Positions 1-7,999 of a DNA stretch of 64,000 nt are shown in pieces. Made by a program: the position numbers and the translations under genes. The notes under the pieces were generated by a model. It made no database searches and had not been told where the DNA came from. It worked only from the letters and a program-made list of their open reading frames with translations. How positions within the stretch are numbered: the stretch's first letter is position 1; each line of letters starts with the position of its first letter. This DNA is from MWEI01 sp964600235 (GTDB taxonomy: Bacteria > Desulfobacterota > Desulfomonilia > UBA1062). The stretch is taken from positions 242,967 through 306,966 of the forward strand of contig CAZRIV010000003.1 of the NCBI GenBank assembly GCA_964600235.1, given 5' to 3'.

Positions 1-212
1 GATTGCCCGACCCCAAATGGATCGAGATCGTGGCGGCTGTGGTCGTACCGAAAAAATCCGCATCCATAACGGAAAAGGAACTGATCTCCTACTGCAAAGA
101 ACACCTGGCAGGCTTCAAATGCCCCAAAAAGATCCTCATAGCGGACAAGCTCCCGAAAAATCCTTCGGGCAAGATCCTGAAGCGGGAACTGAAGGAGCAG
201 CTAGGGAAGTAG
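1..212 (+). CDS. AMP-dependent acyl-CoA synthetase, C-terminal fragment (cut by window start)
   Basis: The reading frame is open from the first base of the window and ends at 212, so only about the last 70 residues are present. They match the C-terminal AMP-binding subdomain of acyl/aryl-CoA synthetases, which activate carboxylic acids to acyl-CoA through an acyl-adenylate. The diagnostic part is the A10-type segment GFKCPKKI followed by LPKNPSGKILKREL, where the lysine in PSGK is the catalytic lysine of the adenylation step. Substrate specificity lies in the missing N-terminal part. A long palindrome begins 69 bases after the stop and may act as its terminator. A thiolase follows on the same strand after a long gap, which fits acyl-CoA metabolism. 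Confidence 0.9.
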   Translation, partial: LPDPKWIEIVAAVVVPKKSASITEKELISYCKEHLAGFKCPKKILIADKLPKNPSGKILKRELKEQLGK

Positions 213-280
213 TTGCCTTGAAATATAGAGACCCTGGCATCAATTCAGAAGAGCGATTAAGCCAGCTGAGAAAAACCTTA

Positions 281-351
281 CCCGAGCAAATGATGGTTCC
301 AGCTGGGACAGGCAGATTGCCTGTCCCAGCTGGAACCATCATTTGCTCGGG
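281..351. repeat. Long perfect palindrome, copy 1 of a family with shared tips
   Basis: The arms 281-314 and 318-351 are perfectly complementary over 34 bp with a 3-base loop (GAT). The outer tip reads CCCGAGCAAAT, almost the same as the tips at 21066 and 30266, while the inner stem differs completely. The right side continues with CCAAATTTTTT and the left side read in reverse continues with TAAGGTTTTT, so both strands show a hairpin followed by T residues, as in a bidirectional intrinsic terminator. It sits 69 bases downstream of the acyl-CoA synthetase stop codon. Confidence 0.85.
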
Positions 352-729
352 CCAAATTTTTTGGTGCCGTTCAATTATGGGTATGGAGCTACGCGGGGGT
401 CTCATGTATTAATTGCCCAGGGTTGCTTCCTCCAAACAATACCATCCCTGCTGCATGTACGCCTGTTGGATTGTTCAGGGAACGTCTTGTTCCGGCATGG
501 TGCACGGATCGCTGTCCCCGGACATATTTGAGTTGAGTGGATTTTTGGCTTACTCAAGATTCTGCAATCGGATATATCCGCTCACACCCCGCCCTCTTCA
601 GGATTGTCCAGAAATGAAGTTTTTATCCCAGATGATGTATTTGAATGTGTCAATACACACCCGATACACGCCAAGAGTCCATTAAACGGATACCTCATGG
701 TGAACTGAATTGTTTTTATAGGGTCATTA

Positions 730-801
730 AAACCAGTGATCTCGCAGGCGCTGAGGACTGCTGAATATATAGGTTATTCCATGTCGCGAGATCACTGGTT
801 T
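730..801. repeat. Inverted repeat, 16-bp arms, 40-base loop
   Basis: Arms 730-745 (AAACCAGTGATCTCGC) and 786-801 are exact reverse complements separated by 40 bases. It lies mid-gap and has no T-tract, so it is less likely to be a simple terminator. It could be the remnant of a small palindromic element or an operator. No function can be assigned. Confidence 0.7.
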
Positions 802-820
802 CAATGGATCAAGTTTTAGC

Positions 821-843
821 AACCCTTCAAACGCAAAATCCGG
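821..843 (+). repeat. Dispersed motif, copy 1 (AACCCTTCAAACGCAAAATC...)
   Basis: This 23-base segment reappears in reverse orientation at 4361-4383, in part at 4518-4532, and in reverse at 51649-51670. The shared core is ACCCCTTCAAAC followed by GCAAAATCCGG or a close variant. All four copies are in non-coding DNA. Confidence 0.55.
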
Positions 844-1070
844 GTTTATAATTGGATCAGTTTTTGTGTTTTGCACAAACAAAAACCAAGGGCACCCCTT
901 TACGATAGCAGAAATTGCCTTAAACTATTTGACAGAAAGACCTTGATTCGTTACTGTCTTATCGTAATACAATAAGTTTGATAGCGCATGATGGATCCAC
1001 CTGAATTGGTCATTTTTTAGCAGAGCTGGCCGTCCAAGGGTGGTCCTGATACTTTTAGGGGGAGATTCTC

Positions 1071-2243
1071 ATGAAAGATGTTTTCGTTGTCAGCGCCGTA
1101 AGGACAGCAGTGGGTAGGCAGAGGGGTTACTTCCGCGAATATCTGGCGCCGGAGCTTCTGGCTTGCGTCCTGGATGAGGCTGTTGACCGCATCAGGCTCG
1201 ATGCGGCAGAGGTCGATGATGTCATCACCGGATGCGTCTACCAGATCGGCGAACAGGGCTTTAACCTGGCCCGCATGGGTGTTCTGGCATCCAAGCTGCC
1301 CGATACCCTGGGTGGTATAACCGTGAACCGCCAGTGCGGCAGCAGCCTGTCGGCCATCCAGATAGCCGCCTCCATGATCGCATCGGGTACCCACGATGTG
1401 GTTATCGCCAGCGGTTGCGAGATCATGTCCAAGTACGGCATTGCCTCTGATATGAATTGCACCATGGCCAACGGGCAAAACGCAGGGCACCCCTTCGGGG
1501 CCTTTTATCTGAATAAATACGGCATCCCCAGCCAGATGGAAGCAGCCCAGGCCATTGCAAACAAGTGGAACATCTCTAGGGAAGAGTGCCAGGATTTTGC
1601 GGTTGCAAGCCACAGAAAGGCACATGAGGCAACGATTGAGGGCCGCTTTAAGAATCAGATCATGCCAGTTGCCGGGCTTGACAAGGAAGGCAACAGGATA
1701 GAATGCACCGCTGATGAGCCCATACGGCCAGAAACCACCCGTGAAGCCCTGGACAGCCTCAAGGTGCTCCCCGGAACCGACTGGATGACGGCCGGGCTAT
1801 CCAGCACGGTCACTGACGGCGCTTCGGCCATGGTGCTCATGAGCGAAGAGAAGGTAATCCGACTGGGCCTTTCACCCATCGCAAGGGTTGCGGCCAGTGC
1901 CGTCGTAGGATCAGACCCCAAGCTCATGCTGACCGGTCCCATTACCGTGACCCCCAAGGTGCTTGCCAAGGCAGGTCTTACCATGAACGACATGGACATT
2001 TTCGAGGTTAACGAGGCATTTGCGCCAATACCGCTAGCATGGGCGAAAGAGCTCAAGGCCGACATGGATAAACTCAATGTCAATGGAGGGGCCATGGCCC
2101 TGGGGCATCCGGTGGGAAACAGCGGCTGTCGGCTGAGTGTGACAGCAATCCATGAGCTTATCAGGCGCAAAGGAAAGTATGCCCTCGTGACACTCTGTAC
2201 CGGAGGAGGCCAGGCCCCTGCCACCATCTTCGAGCGCGTATGA
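1071..2243 (+). CDS. Acetyl-CoA acetyltransferase (thiolase)
   Basis: A 390-residue thiolase of the usual length for the family. It condenses two acetyl-CoA to acetoacetyl-CoA or cleaves 3-ketoacyl-CoA, in the cytoplasm. The nucleophilic Cys89 is in VNRQCGSSLSAI, the NEAFA motif follows in the C-terminal half, His346 is in GGAMALGHPVG, and the second catalytic cysteine, Cys376, is in CTGGGQAPA. The start is supported by a GGGGAG ribosome binding site a few bases upstream. It stands alone after a long non-coding gap, downstream of an acyl-CoA synthetase, consistent with fatty or aromatic acid degradation. The chain-length preference cannot be read from the sequence. Confidence 0.93.
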   Translation: MKDVFVVSAVRTAVGRQRGYFREYLAPELLACVLDEAVDRIRLDAAEVDDVITGCVYQIGEQGFNLARMGVLASKLPDTLGGITVNRQCGSSLSAIQIAASMIASGTHDVVIASGCEIMSKYGIASDMNCTMANGQNAGHPFGAFYLNKYGIPSQMEAAQAIANKWNISREECQDFAVASHRKAHEATIEGRFKNQIMPVAGLDKEGNRIECTADEPIRPETTREALDSLKVLPGTDWMTAGLSSTVTDGASAMVLMSEEKVIRLGLSPIARVAASAVVGSDPKLMLTGPITVTPKVLAKAGLTMNDMDIFEVNEAFAPIPLAWAKELKADMDKLNVNGGAMALGHPVGNSGCRLSVTAIHELIRRKGKYALVTLCTGGGQAPATIFERV

Positions 2244-2312
2244 AAAGACCATTGCTCCGCTGATGAATTGCCTTCAATGACCATACGCGCATGTGGCCCG
2301 ATCAGAAGATGC

Positions 2313-2355
2313 ATATCGCCTGAGATGGGTATGGAGAATCCCTGCCAGGCGATAT
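2313..2355 (+). terminator. Possible thiolase terminator hairpin
   Basis: ATATCGCCTG at 2313-2322 is the exact reverse complement of CAGGCGATAT at 2346-2355. It starts 70 bases after the thiolase stop codon. It is followed by CCTTGTTCTTT rather than a clean T-run, so termination is plausible but not certain. Confidence 0.4.
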
Positions 2356-2482
2356 CCTTGTTCTTTACGGGAGGACATTTCGTGTCTGTTTGCCCCCTAC
2401 CCTTATTTGCCCGGTAATCTATCCCCTGTTTCCAAATTGTGTATTACCCTCCGTCATAGTATATGGAGCGTGTTTATAATCA

Positions 2483-2510
2483 GGAACTTTTTATCATGGT
2501 CGTTGTCTAA
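2483..2510 (+). promoter_or_regulatory. ECF-sigma-type promoter of the sigma factor gene
   Basis: GGAACTT (2483-2489) and TCTAA (2506-2510) are separated by 16 bases, matching the -35 GGAACTT and -10 TCTRA pattern of RpoE-like sigma factors. The VIT gene has the same two boxes with the same 16-base spacing at 4492-4519, and the similarity continues through the T-rich start and the GTTG end of the spacer. This suggests autoregulation. The -10 box overlaps the first ATG (2510) of the sigma gene, which bears on the true start of translation. Confidence 0.75.
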
Positions 2511-3106
2511 TGCAAAAAGAGCAGACGCTGTCCTCGGCACAGGAGGATGAAAAACTGATACGGGCATTCATGGCAGGGGATGCTTCTGCCTTCGATGCCC
2601 TGGTAATCAGGTACAAAGATATGGTTTATACCATGTGCTATTATCTCCTCGGCGATGTCCATGAGGCATCCGACTATTCGCAGGAGACCTTTTTGAAGGT
2701 CTACCGGTCCCTGAATACCTTCAGGTTCGAGTCGAGTTTTTCCACCTGGCTCTACCGGATTACTCTCAATACCTGCAGGAACAGGCTGAAGTCAGTATCG
2801 TATCGACTCAGGAAAAAGTCTGTTTCCCTTGACTACGCGGACGAATCCGGCAACCCGATAGTTCAGATTGCTGATGAATCCAACCCGGTAAACGGCGAAC
2901 TTGAAAAGAGAGAGCTGAGGATGCATGTGAGACGGGCAATAAGTCGCTTGTCCGTGGACCATAAGACCGTTATCGTTTTATGCGATATCAAGGGGCTCTC
3001 ATATGAAGAGATCGGCAAGATAACTGGGCTGGACATGGGCACGGTAAAATCCAGAATTTCACGTGCGCGCAGTGAGCTGAAGGCAAAGCTCAAGGGGTAT
3101 CTCTAA
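2510..3106 (+). CDS. ECF-type RNA polymerase sigma factor (RpoE-like)
   Basis: A 198-residue sigma-70 family protein of extracytoplasmic-function size. Region 2 spans roughly residues 25-95 (VIRYKDMVYTMCYYLLGD, then YSQETFLKVYRSLNTF) and region 4 roughly 145-195 (the HTH is LSYEEIGKITGLDMGTVKSR). The stop is one base before the ATG of the zinc-finger anti-sigma gene, so the two are translationally linked. An ECF-type promoter overlaps the annotated ATG, so a transcript from it would begin downstream of that ATG. The alternative in-frame start would be CTG at 2555, placed 8 bases after a strong AGGAGG (2541-2546); the conserved DEKLIRAFMAGD region begins about there. Which start is used is unresolved. 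Confidence 0.92.
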   Translation: MQKEQTLSSAQEDEKLIRAFMAGDASAFDALVIRYKDMVYTMCYYLLGDVHEASDYSQETFLKVYRSLNTFRFESSFSTWLYRITLNTCRNRLKSVSYRLRKKSVSLDYADESGNPIVQIADESNPVNGELEKRELRMHVRRAISRLSVDHKTVIVLCDIKGLSYEEIGKITGLDMGTVKSRISRARSELKAKLKGYL

Positions 3107-3107
3107 G

Positions 3108-4226
3108 ATGGATTGCATACAGGCCAGAGGCCTCTTATCCCTTTACATGGATGACGCCCTTGACAAGGGCACAAGGAAATCCTTGCAGGAGCACCTTCAG
3201 GCGTGCGTATCCTGCAGGACCGAGTTCGACTCGTTGCAGTCACTCATGAAGAATGTAGAATCCTTCGGAATGCTGAAGGCCCCTGAAGATTTCCTGGAAA
3301 AGCTCCACGTGCGCACTATGGGTGAAGAAAAGGAATCCGGGCTGAAAAAAATCCTTCATCTCCTTTTCTTCCCCTTGCATATAAAGATCCCTGTCCAGGT
3401 CGTCAGTCTCGCTTCGGTTGCCATTATCCTGTTTTCACTGTTTCATGCAGTGGAGCCGCAGCTGCGGATACCCTCTCCGGAAAGTGTATCTCCCGAATCT
3501 CAGCAGGCTCAGGGACAGATTCCTCCACAAGAATCCCGCCTGGAAGAAAAAGCGCAAAAACCAGCACCGTTGCTTGAACCGGGATCAGACAGTCCGCTTC
3601 CCTTTAAGACGGAAAGGACACCTGCACATGGCAGCCCAGTTGAATCATATAAAAAGGAGCAAACACCTGCCCAGGCAAAGATCGATCAGGTCGTTGAGGA
3701 CGCCTCGGGTCAGCCGATAGAGGTAGTCATTGCCCTGAGATCCAAGGGGAAACCCCGGGCGAAAGGACTATCCGGAGAAAATGTTCAGGACCCTGACGAT
3801 GTTGTATCAAAGGCCAGGGATTCCGTCGGCACCATGATCGCCCCTGCCCCCCGGATTGCCGGTGAGGCTGAGGAAAAAGAACTGCAAGGCACGGATAAGA
3901 AGGCAATGAAATCATTCAGCACCCGGGATAAGGAACCCCTGGAGACCCCGGCACGAACGGCCGCCCCAGAAAGCCCTGTGATTAAGACCATGAAGGATAT
4001 CGTCGAATCAGTACAGGGATCAGTCATCCATGTTGATTATGATGAACAATCACAGAGACCTCGCGTCATAACCGTCCGAATTCCCGATGGAGCACTCAAT
4101 GAATTTTTTCTGCGGCTCAAGGAGATCGCCGATCTGAAGATGCCTTCCCCATCAACCGTGCATCCGGGACGAAAAGGCCATCTGGTAAGAATTCATGTCG
4201 AATCGAAAGAGACCTCAAAGAATTAA
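3108..4226 (+). CDS. Zinc-finger anti-sigma factor, single-pass membrane protein
   Basis: A 372-residue protein starting one base after the sigma factor stop. The N-terminus is a zinc-binding anti-sigma (zf-HC2/ZAS) domain: Cys3, His29, Cys33 and Cys36, with the typical H-x3-C-x2-C in EHLQACVSC. A hydrophobic segment near residues 94-112 predicts one membrane span. The following 250 or so residues are rich in proline, glutamate and lysine, low in complexity, and end in a compact domain (about 285-372). By analogy with known pairs it should hold the sigma factor at the membrane until an envelope signal releases it. The long disordered periplasmic linker is unusual and its partner is unknown; the co-regulated VIT/vWA protein downstream is one candidate. 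Confidence 0.85.
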   Translation: MDCIQARGLLSLYMDDALDKGTRKSLQEHLQACVSCRTEFDSLQSLMKNVESFGMLKAPEDFLEKLHVRTMGEEKESGLKKILHLLFFPLHIKIPVQVVSLASVAIILFSLFHAVEPQLRIPSPESVSPESQQAQGQIPPQESRLEEKAQKPAPLLEPGSDSPLPFKTERTPAHGSPVESYKKEQTPAQAKIDQVVEDASGQPIEVVIALRSKGKPRAKGLSGENVQDPDDVVSKARDSVGTMIAPAPRIAGEAEEKELQGTDKKAMKSFSTRDKEPLETPARTAAPESPVIKTMKDIVESVQGSVIHVDYDEQSQRPRVITVRIPDGALNEFFLRLKEIADLKMPSPSTVHPGRKGHLVRIHVESKETSKN

Positions 4227-4360
4227 TCCCACCCGCCTGGCCGCAATGTTAACCCGGATTCACAGTCGAACCTGATCAGAGAGGATCCTTGCATCCCGCG
4301 TAAAAAGATAACAATAGCGGAGAAGGTCTTAATAGTCAGCCTGTTCATATCAAGTTCAAG

Positions 4361-4383
4361 CCGGATTTTGTGTTTGAAGGGGT
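4361..4383 (-). repeat. Dispersed motif, copy 2 (reverse)
   Basis: Read on the minus strand it gives ACCCCTTCAAACACAAAATC plus CGG, which differs from the copy at 821-843 at only a few positions. A partial forward copy (AACCCCTTCAAACGC) lies at 4518-4532, immediately after the ECF -10 box, so the pair forms a distant inverted repeat around the promoter region. Confidence 0.55.
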
Positions 4384-4491
4384 GTAAAAACTTGTTTCCA
4401 TTCACTGCAAATTATCTGTTTATTGCACGCCTGAAAGTGTATCGGGTACGTATGGACACATTCACCTGCAACATCCTGGTTTAACCCTTTG

Positions 4492-4519
4492 GGAACTTTT
4501 TATTTCCCCTGTTGTCTAA
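4492..4519 (+). promoter_or_regulatory. ECF-sigma-type promoter of the VIT/vWA gene
   Basis: GGAACTT (4492-4498), a 16-base spacer and TCTAA (4515-4519) copy the promoter in front of the sigma factor gene. Predicted transcription would start near 4525, giving a leader of about 30 bases before the AGGAGG and ATG at 4555. This links the VIT/vWA gene to the sigma/anti-sigma pair upstream. Confidence 0.78.
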
Positions 4520-4554
4520 CCCCTTCAAACGCACCAACAGACCAGGAGGTTAGC

Positions 4555-6867
4555 ATGATATCAGTCAGGAAAGAGATCGCAGTAATTCTTGTGGCTGTTT
4601 TCCTCACCGGCTATCCCTTTGCGGCATATGCCCAGGAAGACCATGAAAAATCAGGATCCCCCTATTTCTTGATCCAGAGCGATGAACCGGAAGTGGACCG
4701 GCTCCCATTGAAAAGCACCTCGGCAGATGTCAGCATTTCTGGGATTATTGCCGATGTCAGGGTGACCCAGGTTTATGTGAATGATGGAAAACGTCCTCTT
4801 GAAGCCATCTACATTTTCCCTGCCTCTTCAAGGGCTGCCGTGTATGGGATGAAGATGACCATAGGTGAGCGCACCATCGTTGCCCGGATAAAAAAGAGAG
4901 ATGAGGCCAGGCAGGCCTATGAGCAGGCGAAACAAGACGGGAAAAGCGCATCACTCCTGGAACAGCAGCGACCGAATGTATTCCAGATGAATGTCGCCAA
5001 TATCCTGCCCAGGGACAAAGTCGTTGTTGAATTGAAATACACAGAGCTGCTGATCCCTGCGGACAAGGAGTATGAATTCGTCTATCCTGCCGTCGTCGGC
5101 CCCCGCTACGTCTCCCCCCGGCAGGAAACCCGGAATCCTTCAGAAAGCTGGACGGCAAATCCCTACCTCCACCAGGGAAAGCTCCCCACCTACCGTTTCG
5201 ATATTGCTCTCAGAATATCTACGGGGCTCGCCATCCAGGATATAACCTGTCAATCCCATCAGGTCGACATCAGGTACCAGCGCCCTACTCAGGCATCGCT
5301 GCACCTTAAAAAGTCTGAGGCAACAGGCGGGAACCGTGATTTCATCTGCAAATACCGTCTCAGCGGCGAAAAGATAGATTCCGGAATCCTCCTGAGCCAG
5401 GGAGCCAAAGAAAACTTCTTCCTCCTCATGGTACAGCCCCCGAACAGGATCAAGGAGCATGAGATGCCTCCTCGGGAATATGTATTCATAGTCGATGTGT
5501 CCGGGTCCATGCACGGGTTCCCACTGGATATCTCGAAAAAGCTCCTGCGTGATCTGGTTGGGAACCTGAGGCCCACAGACAGGTTTAATGTACTCCTCTT
5601 TTCAGGGTCTTCGCGGCTCATGTCCGAACAATCCATCCCCGCGAGCCCGAAGAACATCAAGCGAGCCATAGCAACCATCGATAACCAGCAGGGCGGAGGA
5701 GGGACTGAACTGCTGAGCGCACTGAAAAAGGCACTATCTCTGCCTGCAACGAAAGGGTTTTCCCGTACATTCATCATCGCTACGGACGGTTATGTGTCCG
5801 TAGAACCGGAGGCCTTCGACCTCATCAGGAGTAACCTGGGCAGGGCGAACATGTTTTCCTTCGGCATCGGGACGAGCGTCAACCGCCATCTCATCGAGGG
5901 CCTGGCCCATATGGGCATGGGGGAGCCCTTTGTCATTACCTCTCCTGAGGGTGCTCCGGAAACGGCGGAAAGATTCAGGCGCCTGATCTCTTCCCCGGCC
6001 CTGACAGATATCAAGATCGATTATGGCAAATTCGATGTTTATGATACCGAGCCGGTGAGTGTCCCGGATCTTTTCTCAGACAGACCCATCATTGTATTCG
6101 GCAAATGGCGCGGTAAGGCGGATGGCAGGATCGAGGTGAAAGGGGCCAGAGGTGGATCCGGATATGTCAAGGCAATGAATGTGAACTATGCCGCCATCGA
6201 TACCTCAAGCCCTGCCTTGTCCTATTTGTGGGCCAGGCAACGCATAGCCCGGCTGTCGGATTATAACCAGCTCATCCGGGGTGAGGTTCGGATAAAGGAG
6301 GTGACTGACCTGGGCCTGAGCTACAGCTTGTTGACTGCCTATACCTCCTTTGTAGCCATAGACTCACAAAAGCGCCTGATCAACGGAAAGTCCACAACGG
6401 TCAACCAGCCCCTGCCTTTGCCCCAAGGGGTATCGGATCTGGCTGTCGGCGGGGTATCTGTGAGCAGCAGATCATTCTCTCCTGCCCTAAGTTCAGCCCC
6501 CATGGAAACGGAGGTAAAAGACGAAGGTGTACAGATCGATATTAAATCCCGGGCATTGGTGAAAAGAGATTTTTACATCAGCATCGTCAAGGTTTCGACC
6601 CCCGAGGGCCTGGATGCATCCGCCATAAAAAAGATTCTGGAAAAACGTTTGCAGGACATCAAGTCCTGCATGTCGGGTGAAATGAGTACCAGGGGCAAGA
6701 TTACGCTCACCTTTGAAATCGATGGGCAGGGAAGGATACTTGAGGTTAAAAAAACAAGGTCGCAACCGGATATGGGGAAGTGCTTTTATGAAATCTTCAA
6801 ACAAGTACAGTTCCCTCATTCAGGAGGAAGCAACCAGTTGATCACCTGCATATTCCTGGTAAGGTGA
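4555..6867 (+). CDS. Exported VIT and von Willebrand factor A domain protein
   Basis: A protein of 770 residues from the ATG at 4555, which follows AGGAGG by five bases; the upstream in-frame ATG at 4489 lies before the ECF promoter and is not used. A signal peptide covers about residues 1-23 (AVILVAVFLTGYPFAAYAQE). The VIT domain spans roughly 40-150, followed by a vWA domain whose MIDAS motif DVSGSMHG is near residue 313. The last 100 residues resemble the C-terminal domain of AgmX/PglI-type gliding proteins (KITLTFEIDGQGRILEVK). Such proteins act in the envelope, probably binding a protein partner through a divalent metal. No LPXTG or other anchoring motif is visible. The shared ECF promoter suggests it is an effector of the sigma/anti-sigma stress circuit. 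Confidence 0.88.
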   Translation: MISVRKEIAVILVAVFLTGYPFAAYAQEDHEKSGSPYFLIQSDEPEVDRLPLKSTSADVSISGIIADVRVTQVYVNDGKRPLEAIYIFPASSRAAVYGMKMTIGERTIVARIKKRDEARQAYEQAKQDGKSASLLEQQRPNVFQMNVANILPRDKVVVELKYTELLIPADKEYEFVYPAVVGPRYVSPRQETRNPSESWTANPYLHQGKLPTYRFDIALRISTGLAIQDITCQSHQVDIRYQRPTQASLHLKKSEATGGNRDFICKYRLSGEKIDSGILLSQGAKENFFLLMVQPPNRIKEHEMPPREYVFIVDVSGSMHGFPLDISKKLLRDLVGNLRPTDRFNVLLFSGSSRLMSEQSIPASPKNIKRAIATIDNQQGGGGTELLSALKKALSLPATKGFSRTFIIATDGYVSVEPEAFDLIRSNLGRANMFSFGIGTSVNRHLIEGLAHMGMGEPFVITSPEGAPETAERFRRLISSPALTDIKIDYGKFDVYDTEPVSVPDLFSDRPIIVFGKWRGKADGRIEVKGARGGSGYVKAMNVNYAAIDTSSPALSYLWARQRIARLSDYNQLIRGEVRIKEVTDLGLSYSLLTAYTSFVAIDSQKRLINGKSTTVNQPLPLPQGVSDLAVGGVSVSSRSFSPALSSAPMETEVKDEGVQIDIKSRALVKRDFYISIVKVSTPEGLDASAIKKILEKRLQDIKSCMSGEMSTRGKITLTFEIDGQGRILEVKKTRSQPDMGKCFYEIFKQVQFPHSGGSNQLITCIFLVR

Positions 6868-6888
6868 GCGGCACTCGAAACCAACGTA

Positions 6889-6931
6889 CATGCGTGGGGG
6901 GGGGCTTTGTCTGGATGTCCCCTCCCGCATG
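6889..6931 (+). terminator. Terminator-like hairpin after the VIT/vWA gene
   Basis: CATGCG plus a run of nine G residues pairs with CCCCTCCCGCATG (6919-6931). It starts 22 bases after the stop and is followed within 20 bases by ATTTTTTC. The remaining bases to 7175 show no gene. Confidence 0.5.
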
Positions 6932-7175
6932 GACGATTCATATTTTTTCAGACCTCTGCATAACTGAGGAGGGCATTGCGGTCAGTGTAAAAGACTTGCC
7001 CGGTCATGTCATTTCAGTGTTTCTCAGCCATGCGTATGGAATTTTGCAGAAGTCCTTTCAGGTTTGCATGCAGGGCAATCGTTCATTTTTATCAGGAAAA
7101 AAACAGTCACACACTGGTCTTGCACGCTGAGGAACCGCGTCGGGGGAGACACCGTCCTGAAAGCCACCCGCTCCC

Positions 7176-7685
7176 TCATACCCGTAAGGCATTGATAATC
7201 GCGGTTGTAAAAGCCACAAGGTCCTGAGGGGTTCGAGAGGTGATGAGATGTTCCGAAACGACAACCTCCTTATCAACCCATGTGGCACCTGCATTTACAA
7301 GGTCATCCCGTATGGAGAAAAACGAGGTTACGGTCTTGTCGCGCAGCACGCATGCGCTGGCCATAAGCCAGGGTCCATGACAGATGGCGGCAATCACCTT
7401 GCCTTGGGTATCCATCTCCCGTACGAAGTCGATGGTTTCCTTGCACCGCCTCATCATATCAGGGGCAAATCCGCCAGGGATAACTACCGCAACATAATCA
7501 GACGGCTTCACCTGTTTTGATGCAAGATCGCTGGTCACCGGGTATCCGTGCTTGCTTAAATACTCCTGACCTTTTTCCGTGCCTACCAGATCCACCTGGA
7601 ACCTTGCCTCTTTCAGCCTCAGGAATGGATAATGCAGTTCCAGGTCCTCATAGAGATTTTCTACGAGCAGTGCGATTTTCTTCAT
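7176..7685 (-). CDS. DJ-1/PfpI family protein
   Basis: A 169-residue protein of the class I glutamine amidotransferase-like superfamily (DJ-1/PfpI). The nucleophile elbow is AAICHGPWLMASA with the conserved cysteine, and IPGGFAPD and an N-terminal glutamate (ENLYEDLE) complete the usual site. Members act as chaperone-like, protease-like or glyoxalase-like enzymes; the exact reaction cannot be read here. I chose the ATG at 7685 because GGAGG lies five bases upstream; an upstream ATG at 7706 has no such site. It is convergent with the VIT/vWA gene and stands alone. Confidence 0.88.
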   Translation of the reverse strand: MKKIALLVENLYEDLELHYPFLRLKEARFQVDLVGTEKGQEYLSKHGYPVTSDLASKQVKPSDYVAVVIPGGFAPDMMRRCKETIDFVREMDTQGKVIAAICHGPWLMASACVLRDKTVTSFFSIRDDLVNAGATWVDKEVVVSEHLITSRTPQDLVAFTTAIINALRV

Positions 7686-7999
7686 ACCGTCCTCCAGGAG
7701 ATACACCTTATGAGATGGATGAATAAGACCCTGTCACAGAAAGTCAACACGGTAGATACTTCTCAATCGCCACATACCTGTAGCCTCCCTAAGAATAATG
7801 ATAAGAACCGGTCTGACTTTGGAGCCCTGGGGAATCCCCTTTTTAAGGGTGTCGAGACATAAATAATGGTTCTTATCTGCGAATATTCTCAATCATGTTA
7901 TTTTAGCACAGGGATTCAATATGCTATAAGGTATGCATGAAGAGAAGAGGTGGGTCTGTGATCATACAGGGGGGCTGTTTTTAAGTTAGGAGTATAGCG
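7686..7999. other. Intergenic region between PfpI and the response regulator
   Basis: This divergent intergenic region of 314 bases has no gene. It contains an inverted repeat, GATAAGAACC at 7800-7809 and GGTTCTTATC at 7868-7877, each adjoining an AATAAT sequence, with a smaller hairpin (GGGGAATCCCC near 7830) between them. The arrangement could be an operator or a leader hairpin for the response regulator gene. Confidence 0.45.

Larger units (their letters stand above)
213..1070. other. Non-coding gap with palindromes before the thiolase
   Basis: I find no convincing gene in this 858-base stretch. Short open frames have no ribosome binding site and no recognisable composition. It holds a perfect 34-bp-arm palindrome (281-351), a 16-bp-arm inverted repeat (730-745 with 786-801) and one copy of a dispersed motif (821-843). 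A possible sigma-70 -35 box TTGACA lies at 929-934 but the matching -10 is poor, so the thiolase promoter is not settled. Confidence 0.6.
4227..4554. other. Non-coding region before the VIT/vWA gene
   Basis: This 328-base gap holds a reverse copy of the dispersed motif (4361-4383), the ECF-type promoter (4492-4519), a partial forward copy of the same motif (4518-4532) and the ribosome binding site AGGAGG at 4544-4549. I see no gene in it. Confidence 0.6.

Noticed and set aside
281..351. Integron attC site
   Set aside because: attC sites have imperfect stems with extrahelical bases and RYYYAAC/GTTRRRY cores; these palindromes are perfect, end in CCCGA, and no integrase gene or cassette array is present.
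413..685. 90-residue frame in the gap before the thiolase
   Set aside because: No ribosome binding site, cysteine- and histidine-rich random composition, and no recognisable motif.
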